The notes beneath the pieces were generated by a model. The model saw nothing but the letters and a program-made list of their open reading frames with translations. It did not search any database and was not told where the DNA came from. A program made the position numbers and the translations under genes. From Chromatiaceae bacterium (GTDB lineage Bacteria > Pseudomonadota > Gammaproteobacteria > Chromatiales > Chromatiaceae), in contig JACDZG010000060.1 in the NCBI GenBank assembly GCA_013426805.1, positions 1 to 42,375 on the forward strand: a stretch of DNA of 42,375 nucleotides. The letters run 5' to 3'. Positions within the stretch are counted from its first letter, which is position 1, and each line of letters begins with the position of its first letter. Below are positions 1 through 8,762 of this stretch, one piece after another.

Positions 1-214
1 GATTCTTGATAGCGTCTTATTCGGAAATCGCCTAAAGTCCGACAGGCTGCTAGTACCCCGTTCCAGCGATTCCTGCGAATCCGTGGTGTCTGCGAGCTAC
101 CATCCATGGCACTGGATTCCGGCATCCTGCCGGAATGACGCCGCAGCTTAAGTTGGCACGGGGTACTCGGTCGGGAGGGCTGCGCAGCCGCATGGGTCGG
201 TATCACCAGCGCCC
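1..214. other. non-coding left edge with one REP-like hairpin
   Basis: No convincing gene lies left of yceH. The only structured element is the perfect inverted repeat at 116-136 (listed separately). The stretch may be the downstream flank of yceH on the minus strand; no T-tract terminator was found for that gene. Confidence 0.5.
116..136. repeat. REP-like palindrome (9-bp arms, 3-nt loop)
   Basis: The arms ATTCCGGCA (116-124) and TGCCGGAAT (128-136) are perfect inverted repeats around TCC, followed by GACG. Short hairpins of this CCGGAATGACG type occur as dispersed repeats in many proteobacteria. Only one copy is visible in the window, so membership of a genomic family is inference. Confidence 0.5.
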
Positions 215-901
215 TCAGTCGTCGCGCTGATCCGCCAATCCGCTCAGCTCCCACAGCCGCTCCAACTCCCCGCGCAGGCGCTCGACCTCCGCTTCCAGCG
301 CGTCGATGCGCTCGTCGCGGTCGCCGCCCGTCGACGACGACAGGACCGGGCCAGTTGTCGCCGCGGCCTGCATGGCCGCGAGCTCGGCCGGGTCCGGGGC
401 TCCGCACAGCAGATGCATATAGCGCTCTTCGCGCTTGCCGGGCAGTCTGGGCAGCTCCATCGCCAGGGCCGGCGCGCGGTCCATGAGTCCGCGGACTGCC
501 TCCGCCACCTGCGCCAGGTTTCGGAATTCGGCCATCCGCCCGGTGTTGGTGCGCAACTCGCCCACGGTCTGGGGTCCGCGCAGCATCAGCACGGTCAGCA
601 CCGCCTGTTCCTCGCGACTGAGATAGTAGGTGCCGACCATTTTGTGGTCATAGCGCTCCGTGCGTCCGGAACTGCCGACGTGGATCATGCCCCGCTCGCG
701 GAGCTGATTGACCCGATGGCCCACCTCACCCGGCTCAAGCGTCATCACCGGGTGACGGCTGCTCTTCTGGTTGCAGGCATTGACCAACGCGTTGAGGGTC
801 AGCGGGTACTGTTCCGGGGTGGTGCGTTGTTTCTCCATCAGGCAGCCGAGGATACGGGCCTCGATCGGGTGCAGCAGGGGTTCGGTTTGGTCATTCGGCA
901 T
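215..901 (-). CDS. yceH: YceH family protein (DUF480/UPF0502)
   Basis: This 228-residue protein matches the YceH/DUF480 family. It has an N-terminal segment with the typical PIEARILGCLMEK motif (residues 12-24), two winged-helix-like halves, and a C-terminal coiled-coil-prone tail (about residues 198-220, rich in Glu, Arg and Leu). E. coli YceH is about 215 residues, so the length is normal. Its biological role is not established; the fold suggests DNA or protein binding in the cytoplasm. It is the last of three minus-strand genes, 39 bp below the secretin-N-like gene, so they may share a transcript. The ATG at 901 puts the conserved motif at the expected distance from the N-terminus. The family assignment is firm; the function is unknown. 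Confidence 0.9.
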   Translation of the reverse strand: MPNDQTEPLLHPIEARILGCLMEKQRTTPEQYPLTLNALVNACNQKSSRHPVMTLEPGEVGHRVNQLRERGMIHVGSSGRTERYDHKMVGTYYLSREEQAVLTVLMLRGPQTVGELRTNTGRMAEFRNLAQVAEAVRGLMDRAPALAMELPRLPGKREERYMHLLCGAPDPAELAAMQAAATTGPVLSSSTGGDRDERIDALEAEVERLRGELERLWELSGLADQRDD

Positions 902-940
902 GGGTGTTCGCTCGCGTGCGTGCGGGAGTCGGAGGCGATT

Positions 941-1831
941 CTAGTCCAGCGGCAGAACCCGCAGTTCGATCCGCCGCTCGGCGCTGTCTCTGGTGGTTCC
1001 GTAGGCGAGGAGCCCGCCACCCTGGCTGCCTTGCGCCGTGTTGCTCAGGCCCAGCGGAATCCAGTCGCCGAGCCGGCCCTGCACCCGGCCTTGCATCGCG
1101 CTGGTCTCCAGGGTCCCACGCGTCCCCCGGGCCGAGTCGCGGGTCGAGATATCCAGCGTCACCTGGTCACCCAGGACCCGCGGTACCACGTAGAAACCGC
1201 TCTCCGCGCGGCGGTAGGTGCGGCCCTCACGGACCACCGCGCCGGCTGGGCCAACGGCCAGTTCCCGGTAGGGTAGCGGCAGCTCTTCACCGACGGTGAT
1301 GAAGGCACGCTGTCCGTCCAGGGCACGGACTTCCTGGGTGAGGTCGCGTTGCTGGGATCGCTGGCCCGCCCAGGCGCCAATCGCATTGCCTGCCGGTCCG
1401 GGCGGGCCGCTGCGGACGCGTCCGTCGCCGTCCCCGCCGACGCGCTGATCGATGCGCGCTCCCGCTCCGCCACCCTGGGACGCGCTGCTGCCGCTCTGGC
1501 GCACTTGAATCAGGAGGCCGCGCGCCGGCTGGTCGAGGACGGCGAGTGCGCGGCGGATGTCGGCCAGACGTGCGGGCGCGGCGCGCACGAACAGGCTGTG
1601 GTTGGCCCCCACCAGGGTCCCGTCCGGTCCCGCCAGGGGTCGCAGGGTTGGGATCAGGTCCTCGGGGAGGCGAGCGCGCAGCTCGATGACCTCCAGCGGA
1701 TAGTCTCCGGCCTGCGCGCCGCACCAGAGGGCGGGCAGTATCCACAACCAGATCAACGCTCGCCAGGGACGGCGCGGGCTCCGGCACCCCAGCCGCTCAG
1801 AGGTATAACTGTCGCAGTTCGCCGTCGCCAT
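941..1831 (-). CDS. exported protein with secretin N-domain-like region
   Basis: The start is uncertain. The first in-frame ATG that does not run deep into the upstream gene is at 1831 (overlap of 35 bp); a TTG at 1756 would give a compact signal peptide. A hydrophobic stretch (LIWLWILPALWCGAQA) ending in an Ala-x-Ala-like cleavage site indicates export. The following 70 residues (YPLEVIELR ... LAVLDQPARGLLIQVR) resemble the secretin/NolW N-domain seen in type II/III/IV pilus secretins, in which short beta-alpha-beta units pack around the pore. The remainder is Gly/Arg-rich, then beta-rich, without a recognisable secretin pore domain, so this is not itself a full secretin. It may be a periplasmic or outer-membrane accessory protein. 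No secretion or pilus genes lie nearby. Confidence 0.6.
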   Translation of the reverse strand: MATANCDSYTSERLGCRSPRRPWRALIWLWILPALWCGAQAGDYPLEVIELRARLPEDLIPTLRPLAGPDGTLVGANHSLFVRAAPARLADIRRALAVLDQPARGLLIQVRQSGSSASQGGGAGARIDQRVGGDGDGRVRSGPPGPAGNAIGAWAGQRSQQRDLTQEVRALDGQRAFITVGEELPLPYRELAVGPAGAVVREGRTYRRAESGFYVVPRVLGDQVTLDISTRDSARGTRGTLETSAMQGRVQGRLGDWIPLGLSNTAQGSQGGGLLAYGTTRDSAERRIELRVLPLD

Positions 1832-2351
1832 CACTCTGCTCCCAAATCTGTTCGAAGGTGGTGCGCAGCCGACGGGCCTCGCGCGGGGCGTCGAGCGCCA
1901 TCCGGGCGGTGTGACAGTCGGCCACGCGGTGAAGGCAGTAACCGCGAGCATCAGTAACAAGAAACGAGTCCACCCGGTCGCGGAAATCGTCCGCGACCCG
2001 GCGGATACTGATGCGCGAGCTGAGCCTGCGGGTCAGTTCGATCAGTCGGTGACCGCCACTCACCGGGATCCGCGGTTCGGTCACCAGCACCCGCACCGGC
2101 GTTCGCGGTGTCGCCAGTGCGAGTCGGCGTACCGCATCGAGGAAGGGGCGCTGATCATAGAGGTCCGGATCGAGATCGCGGCTGACGATCAGCAGTTCCC
2201 GCCGCGCCAGGTCCGCCAACTGCACTCCGGCAGCGCGGATCGACGACCGATCGGCGAGCAGCAGTGGGCCGTCGATCCGTGCGCTCTCGTCCGGGTCTGG
2301 TGACGCAGCAGCCGTGATGTCGGTTTGGGCTTGTTTGAGCAGGTCTGTCAT
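1797..2351 (-). CDS. small conserved protein, DUF7931-like
   Basis: A cytoplasmic protein of 184 residues from the ATG at 2351, chosen because an AGG lies 8 nt upstream; the longer frame from 2435 has no ribosome-binding site and an atypical N-terminus. The central part (LADRSSIRAAGVQLADLARRELLIVSR and VRVLVTEP) has the alternating helix/strand pattern of small gammaproteobacterial proteins grouped as DUF7931, which look like a phospholipase-D-fold half without an obvious HKD motif. No catalytic residues could be assigned. It overlaps the downstream secretin-N-like gene by 35 bp if that gene starts at 1831, suggesting one transcript continuing to yceH. The function is unknown, and the family name comes from recall of the general pattern. 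Confidence 0.6.
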   Translation of the reverse strand: MTDLLKQAQTDITAAASPDPDESARIDGPLLLADRSSIRAAGVQLADLARRELLIVSRDLDPDLYDQRPFLDAVRRLALATPRTPVRVLVTEPRIPVSGGHRLIELTRRLSSRISIRRVADDFRDRVDSFLVTDARGYCLHRVADCHTARMALDAPREARRLRTTFEQIWEQSDGDGELRQLYL

Positions 2352-2548
2352 CGTTCGACCTGGCGCAACGAAGAATGCCGACCGGTACCCATGTTCGATT
2401 CGCTCGATTGAGGGGCGATTGTGTCTATCATGCAACAGTTCAAGATGTATCGGGGATCGCTACGTCTGAGAATCCATGGTGTTTTGTCAGTCATGCTGTT
2501 GCCTCCGGGTCACGTACGTTGCAAATATGTCGCTCGGGGGAAAAATAG

Positions 2549-2579
2549 TTGCACTTTTGTACTCATTGTGGGCTAAAAT
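2549..2579 (+). promoter_or_regulatory. possible sigma-70 promoter for leader RNA / OmpA-family gene
   Basis: TTGCAC (2549-2554) and TAAAAT (2574-2579) resemble -35 and -10 hexamers, but the 19-nt spacer is long. The local AT-rich composition supports a promoter. Transcription would start near 2586, about 195 nt before the coding sequence, and would run into the terminator-like hairpin at 2681-2706. Confidence 0.35.
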
Positions 2580-2680
2580 CTCAATGTCCGCAGGTTCAGT
2601 CAGCGAACCTCGCTCAGGCCCACATGACCGCAACCGCCGCGTCGGGAGGCTGGTGACATGGGAAACAAGCAAGGGTGGCC

Positions 2681-2706
2681 CAACGCTCAACGCCGCGTTG
2701 TTTTTT
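2681..2706 (+). terminator. terminator-like hairpin in the leader of the OmpA-family gene
   Basis: CAACGC (2681-2686) pairs with GCGTTG (2695-2700) around an 8-nt loop and is followed directly by six T (2701-2706). It lies 75 bp upstream of the coding start on the same strand, so it could end a small RNA or act as an attenuator. The stem is only 6 bp, so efficiency is uncertain. Confidence 0.45.
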
Positions 2707-2781
2707 CCTGACATGGGCTAAACCTTCAAACCACGCCGTCGTCCGAACACTCCCTCAATCAATCGCAACAGGTAACGAAAG

Positions 2782-3387
2782 ATGCGCAACGACAAGCAGA
2801 CCTACCGCGTCGCCGCCCTGGCCGCCCCGTTGGCCATGGCCCTGATGGTGGCCGCCCCCGCCAAGGCCGCCGACGCTATGGACACCTACTGGAAGGCCGC
2901 GCCGACCACGACCGCTTGGGTCAACCCCTACGGTGAGTGTTGGCAGGGGGTCGACGGCGAGAACCTAGAGCCCTGCGCCTTTACCCCGCGTGCCCCCCTG
3001 GTGATGCGCTTGCTATTCAATCTGGACCGCTACCAGCTCAACGAGATCCGTAACCCTGAGGAACTGCGTAAGGTTGATGACCTGATTGCCGAGTTCCAGA
3101 CGACACCGCGCGAAGAGGTGGTCACCATCGTCGGTCACACCGACAAGCTCGGTTCCTGGGAACACAACGTCGTGTTGAGCGAGAACCGCGCCAACACCAT
3201 CAAGCAGTATATGATCGATAAGGGCTACCCGGAGCGCGCGATCCGTTCGGTGAAAGGCGTCGCCTGGGAAGGCGGCGACGACGTCGCGGCTGACGGTGCT
3301 GTCATCGACCTGGGTCCGCTTGAGAACAATCCCCTCCGTCGGCGTGTGGTCGTTACCGAGCTGGGACCGGATCAGCTCAAGAACTAA
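2782..3387 (+). CDS. OmpA-family peptidoglycan-binding envelope protein
   Basis: This 201-residue protein has a Sec signal peptide (Lys/Arg n-region, Ala-rich core, cleavage near residue 29-30 after AKA). After a short linker with two Cys (residues 53 and 66, possibly a disulfide), the C-terminal half is an OmpA-like domain: LLFNLDRYQLNE, then VGHTDKLGSWEHNVVLSENRA, which carries the Asp and Arg that normally hold diaminopimelate of peptidoglycan. There is no N-terminal beta-barrel and no lipobox, so it is probably a periplasmic protein tethering to the wall. The RBS is weak (AGGTAACG). It stands alone on its strand between two terminator-like structures, so it is probably monocistronic. The domain call is firm; the specific role is unknown. 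Confidence 0.85.
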   Translation: MRNDKQTYRVAALAAPLAMALMVAAPAKAADAMDTYWKAAPTTTAWVNPYGECWQGVDGENLEPCAFTPRAPLVMRLLFNLDRYQLNEIRNPEELRKVDDLIAEFQTTPREEVVTIVGHTDKLGSWEHNVVLSENRANTIKQYMIDKGYPERAIRSVKGVAWEGGDDVAADGAVIDLGPLENNPLRRRVVVTELGPDQLKN

Positions 3388-3400
3388 CCAGTCGTCCGGT

Positions 3401-3433
3401 CGCGGATCGGCGCCCGCAGGGCGCCCATCCGCG
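3401..3433 (+). terminator. strong hairpin just after the OmpA-family gene
   Basis: The outer arms CGCGGAT (3401-3407) and ATCCGCG (3427-3433) plus the inner arms GCGCCC (3410-3415) and GGGCGC (3419-3424) form a long stem with one mismatch and a 3-nt loop. It begins 14 bp after the stop codon. No T-tract follows, so it may protect the mRNA 3' end rather than terminate by itself. Confidence 0.5.
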
Positions 3434-3752
3434 CGCCCCAGGGAATCCGCCGCATCGGAACCGGACAGGCGTGCCTTACTCGTGTAATCGCTCGATCACC
3501 GTTGTTCCGGGTATTCGGATGTCCAGGGCCGGTGGGGTGCGGTCGGAAGACAAGGATGACACCAATCCAATAGGCCTCTTCCCCCCCGATCGAGGCTTAA
3601 AGGACGGCCGGTCCCCGGGTTTCCCGAGGACCGGTTTTTTTGTTGCCTTCAGTGCGTGCAAGTCACGCTTGCGCCGCGCTTGCCGTTGGTTGGCCGTGTC
3701 ACTTCGGCGGTATCCGACACCACGGGTGGTCCGGCAATCGTCTACTAATGAT
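3434..3752. other. intergenic stretch with a terminated, gene-less segment
   Basis: No protein-coding gene can be supported between the OmpA-family gene and purB, which converge here. The plus strand holds a good intrinsic terminator at 3608-3641, 220 bp beyond the OmpA-family stop. The segment 3470-3607 could be the OmpA-family 3' UTR or a small RNA. The minus strand shows no T-tract terminator for purB. Confidence 0.45.
3608..3641 (+). terminator. intrinsic terminator
   Basis: CCGGTCC (3608-3614) pairs with GGACCGG (3628-3634); the loop itself can pair partly (CCGGG/CCCGA). Seven T follow (3635-3641). This is a classical rho-independent terminator on the plus strand, serving the OmpA-family transcript or an unannotated small RNA between 3434 and 3607. 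Confidence 0.8.
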
Positions 3753-5688
<1,936 letters not shown>

Positions 5689-7959
5689 TCAGTCTGCCTG
5701 CACGGCGGCCAGCGCGGTCATGTTGAGCAGACCGCGTACCGAGGTGCTGGTGCTGACAATGTGCGCGGGGCGGTCCGCCCCGAGCAACATGGGCCCGACG
5801 TTGATGGCCCCGCTCGCGCCGCCCAGGGTGCGTAACAGGTTGAGAGCGATGTTGGCGGCATCCTGATTGGGCATGATGAGCAGGTTGGCGCGCCCGGTGA
5901 GCCGGGAGCCGGGGAAGCGCGCCTCTCGTTTGTCCGGGTCGAGCGCCAGATTGGCGTGCATCTCGCCCTCGACTTCCAGTTCAGGCACGCTTTCCTGGAG
6001 CAGTCGCAGAGCGTCGCGCATCTTGTTCGCGGAGGGTGTGTCACGGCTGCCGAAGTTGGAGTGCGAGACCAGGGCAATCTTCGGCTCCAGACCGAAGCGG
6101 GCGACCTGGGCGGCGCACAGCCGCGCGATCTCGGCCAAGTCTTCGGCGCTCGGGTCCTCCTGCACATAGGTATCGGCGATGAAGAGCGGTCCTTGGGCCA
6201 GGATGACCGCATTCATGGCCGTGAGTCGACGCACCCCGGGCGCTCGGCCGATAATGGCTTCCACGTGCTCCAGGTGTCGCAGATAACGTCCTACCACACC
6301 GCAGATCATGGCATCCGCGTCTCCGGAGCGCACCAGGGCGGCGGCCAGGACCGTGGGCGACTTGCGCACGTACTCGCGGACCTCGGTGAGGGTGTAGCCG
6401 CGCCGCTTGACACGCTCGAAGACGGTGGCACAGTGAACATCGAAACGGTCGTTTTCGGACGCCACCACCAGATCGAAATCGTGACCCGGACGGATGGACA
6501 GTCCGAGGTCGCTCAGCCGTGCCCGGATCACCTCCGGGCGACCGATCAGCATGGGTCGGGCGATGCCCTCGCTCACCGCCTGCTGGGCCACCTGTAGGAT
6601 TTTTTCCTGCTCGCCCTCAGCGAAGACCACCCGCCGGGGCGCCGCGCGCGCGTGCTCGAAGACGGGTTTCATGGTCATCCCGCTGCGGTAGGCGCGTGCG
6701 CTCAGGTTCTCCCGATACAGATCCAGGTCCGCAATGGGGCGTGTCGCCACGCCCGATTCCATGGCGGCCTGAGCCACCGCGGGGGCCAGATGCGCCATCA
6801 GGCGCGGGTCGAAAGGCCGGGGGATCAGGTATTCGGGGCCGAAGCTCAGGCCCTGTCCGCCATAGGCCGCGCGCACGATGTCCGAGGGTTCCGCCCGCGC
6901 CAAATCCGCGATGGCATACACGCATGCGGTTTGCATGGCCTCGTTGATCTGGGTTGCCCCGCAGTCCAGGGCGCCGCGGAAGATGAAGGGAAAACACAGG
7001 ACGTTATTGACCTGGTTGGGGAAGTCCGAGCGCCCGGTGGCGATGATGGCATCCGGGCGGGCGGCGCGGGCCAAGTCCGGCATAATCTCCGGATCAGGGT
7101 TGGCCAGCGCCATGATGATCGGATGCTGTGCCATATGGATGAGCCACTCGGGTTTGAGCACGCCGGCTGCGGAGAGCCCCAGAAAGACATCGGCCCCAAC
7201 GATCGCCTCCTCCAGCGTGCGCAGGTCCGTCGTCACCGCGTAGCGGCTCTTGTAGGGGTCCATCACCTCCACCCGACCCTGATAGACCACGCCGGCGATA
7301 TCGGTTACGACGACGTTCTCGGGCTTGAGCCCCAGGGCCACCAGCAGGTCCAGACAGGATAGGGCCGCCGCGCCGGCCCCGGCGGTGACCAGGCGTACCG
7401 CGCCAATCTCCTTACCGACCACCCGCAGGGCGTTGATGATGGCCGCGCAGACGACGATGGCCGTGCCGTGCTGATCGTCATGGAACACCGGAATGCCCAT
7501 GCGCTCCTGGAGCGCACGTTCGATGATGAAGCAGTCCGGGGCCTTGATATCCTCCAGGTTGATGCCGCCGAAGGTGGGTTCGAGCCGCGCCACGGTCTCG
7601 ACGAAACGCTCCGGGTCCAGTTCGTCGATTTCGATGTCGAATACATCGATGTCCGCGAACTGTTTGAACAGCACGGCCTTGCCTTCCATGACCGGCTTGC
7701 TCGCCAGGCTGCCGATGGCGCCCAGGCCCAACACGGCGGTCCCGTTGGTGATGACCGCCACCAAATTACTGCGAGATGTGTAGAGGGCCGCGTTCAGGGG
7801 GTCGCGCACGATCTCCTCGCAGGCGGCGGCGACCCCCGGTGAATAGGCCAGGCCCAGGTCGCGTTGGTTGGCGAGCTGTTTGGTGGCCTTGATCTCCAGC
7901 TTGCCCGGCTTCGGGTAACGGTGATAGTCGAGGGCGTTCTGCTTCAGGTCGTCGGACAT
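5689..7959 (-). CDS. maeB: NADP-dependent malic enzyme with phosphotransacetylase-like domain
   Basis: MaeB oxidatively decarboxylates malate to pyruvate, generating NADPH. The start is set at the ATG at 7959 ([14 protein letters not shown]), which gives 756 residues against 759 in E. coli; 20 extra upstream codons in frame are probably not translated. The N-terminal about 420 residues are the malic-enzyme part, with [14 protein letters not shown] and the NAD(P)-binding segment [19 protein letters not shown]. The C-terminal about 320 residues are a phosphate acetyl/butyryltransferase-like domain, which in this family binds acetyl-CoA for allosteric control rather than acting as a full enzyme. 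It stands alone between gaps of 221 and 544 bp, so it is probably monocistronic. In a gammaproteobacterium it would supply NADPH and link the TCA cycle to pyruvate. Confidence 0.96.
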   Translation of the reverse strand: MSDDLKQNALDYHRYPKPGKLEIKATKQLANQRDLGLAYSPGVAAACEEIVRDPLNAALYTSRSNLVAVITNGTAVLGLGAIGSLASKPVMEGKAVLFKQFADIDVFDIEIDELDPERFVETVARLEPTFGGINLEDIKAPDCFIIERALQERMGIPVFHDDQHGTAIVVCAAIINALRVVGKEIGAVRLVTAGAGAAALSCLDLLVALGLKPENVVVTDIAGVVYQGRVEVMDPYKSRYAVTTDLRTLEEAIVGADVFLGLSAAGVLKPEWLIHMAQHPIIMALANPDPEIMPDLARAARPDAIIATGRSDFPNQVNNVLCFPFIFRGALDCGATQINEAMQTACVYAIADLARAEPSDIVRAAYGGQGLSFGPEYLIPRPFDPRLMAHLAPAVAQAAMESGVATRPIADLDLYRENLSARAYRSGMTMKPVFEHARAAPRRVVFAEGEQEKILQVAQQAVSEGIARPMLIGRPEVIRARLSDLGLSIRPGHDFDLVVASENDRFDVHCATVFERVKRRGYTLTEVREYVRKSPTVLAAALVRSGDADAMICGVVGRYLRHLEHVEAIIGRAPGVRRLTAMNAVILAQGPLFIADTYVQEDPSAEDLAEIARLCAAQVARFGLEPKIALVSHSNFGSRDTPSANKMRDALRLLQESVPELEVEGEMHANLALDPDKREARFPGSRLTGRANLLIMPNQDAANIALNLLRTLGGASGAINVGPMLLGADRPAHIVSTSTSVRGLLNMTALAAVQAD

Positions 7960-8180
7960 AGTGAATCTCGTTGGCGCGGCGATACCTGGCATTGTGGGGC
8001 GCGCAACGCGGTTCGGCAACCGAACACGGGGTTTGGGGTGTAGTGTGTTCCGGGCAGGCAGGTCTTGGGCGCGCCGCGGCCCACGCGCACCGCATCGTGT
8101 GCGGAGGGCGGCAGGCGGGTCTGCGAGCGGTATCGGCGAATAACAGAAATGACCTTAGGTCTGGAGCCAATGGTCGGGGC

Positions 8181-8750
8181 TCATTCCAGCCTGTCGAGCA
8201 GTCCTTGAAAAAGTAACCAGCGCCCGCTGCGTGGGTCTCGGACCTGGCTTCGCAGACTCTTGCGGTTGACGCCCTGGCCGGGCGGCCGCAGGGCGATGTG
8301 CACCCAGCCCGAACTGGGGCCTTGGATGGGATCGGAGCGTTCGCAAATAATCTCGTCAAAGTCCGGCAGGTTCGCTGCTGCCCATTGTGCCAGGGCCAGG
8401 GTGCTCAGCCCTGGGATGCGCAGGTCGCAGGCCCAGCCGCCGGTGTGCGGACTGACGCTGACCCAGCCGGGAGGACGGCGCTTGATTGCCCGTTCCAATT
8501 CCTGGCAACGATAGACGCTTATCGGCGAGTAGCGTTCATGGGCGTTGCGGATTGGCTGCATGACCTCGCGGGCGAGGTGGGCCGCCGCGCGCAGGACCTG
8601 GTCGTTGGGCAGGCGATTGTCGATGTCGAGCCGAGCGGCGACCTCGCAGCGGCTCAGCTCATAGACGCGAAAGTTGGGCGCGATCTGGTCTTGGGGGTCC
8701 AGGTCGGCGAGTCGGAGGTTATCGAGCCGGGCGCGCGAGCGGTTGGTCAT
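8181..8750 (-). CDS. M15A-type zinc peptidase (D-Ala-D-Ala carboxypeptidase-like)
   Basis: This 189-residue protein has the SxHxxGxAxD zinc signature (SPHTGGWACD, residues 100-109) and a downstream GWVHIAL (149-155). The predicted ligands are His102, Asp109 and His151, as in peptidase M15A-type enzymes that cut D-Ala-containing cell-wall peptides. There is no signal peptide, so it would be cytoplasmic or need another export route. It starts 12 bp after the CHAT-protein stop, and its Shine-Dalgarno AAGGGG overlaps that stop codon, so the two genes are almost certainly co-transcribed and probably translationally coupled. M15A enzymes are common in phages and toxins; no other phage gene is present here. 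Its place in a caspase/CHAT module suggests it works with the module, but this is inference. Confidence 0.8.
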   Translation of the reverse strand: MTNRSRARLDNLRLADLDPQDQIAPNFRVYELSRCEVAARLDIDNRLPNDQVLRAAAHLAREVMQPIRNAHERYSPISVYRCQELERAIKRRPPGWVSVSPHTGGWACDLRIPGLSTLALAQWAAANLPDFDEIICERSDPIQGPSSGWVHIALRPPGQGVNRKSLRSQVRDPRSGRWLLFQGLLDRLE

Positions 8751-8762
8751 GCCGAATCCCCT

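Larger units (their letters stand above)
2352..2781. other. divergent intergenic region before the OmpA-family gene
   Basis: This 430-bp gap separates the minus-strand DUF7931-like gene from the plus-strand OmpA-family gene. It is AT-richer than its surroundings between about 2500 and 2580. It holds a possible sigma-70 promoter (2549-2579) and a hairpin followed by six T (2681-2706), listed separately. The short open frames across it have no ribosome-binding sites or recognisable content. Confidence 0.55.

Noticed and set aside
3476-3661. Minus-strand small gene between the OmpA-family gene and purB
   Set aside because: It runs through the plus-strand terminator hairpin and has no ribosome-binding site.
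5689-6600. Separate phosphate acetyltransferase gene downstream of the malic enzyme
   Set aside because: The phosphotransacetylase-like region is in one continuous frame with the malic-enzyme part, the normal MaeB arrangement.
8181-8750. M15 peptidase as prophage endolysin
   Set aside because: No holin, spanin, capsid, tail or integrase gene is near, and the gene is coupled to the CHAT gene instead.
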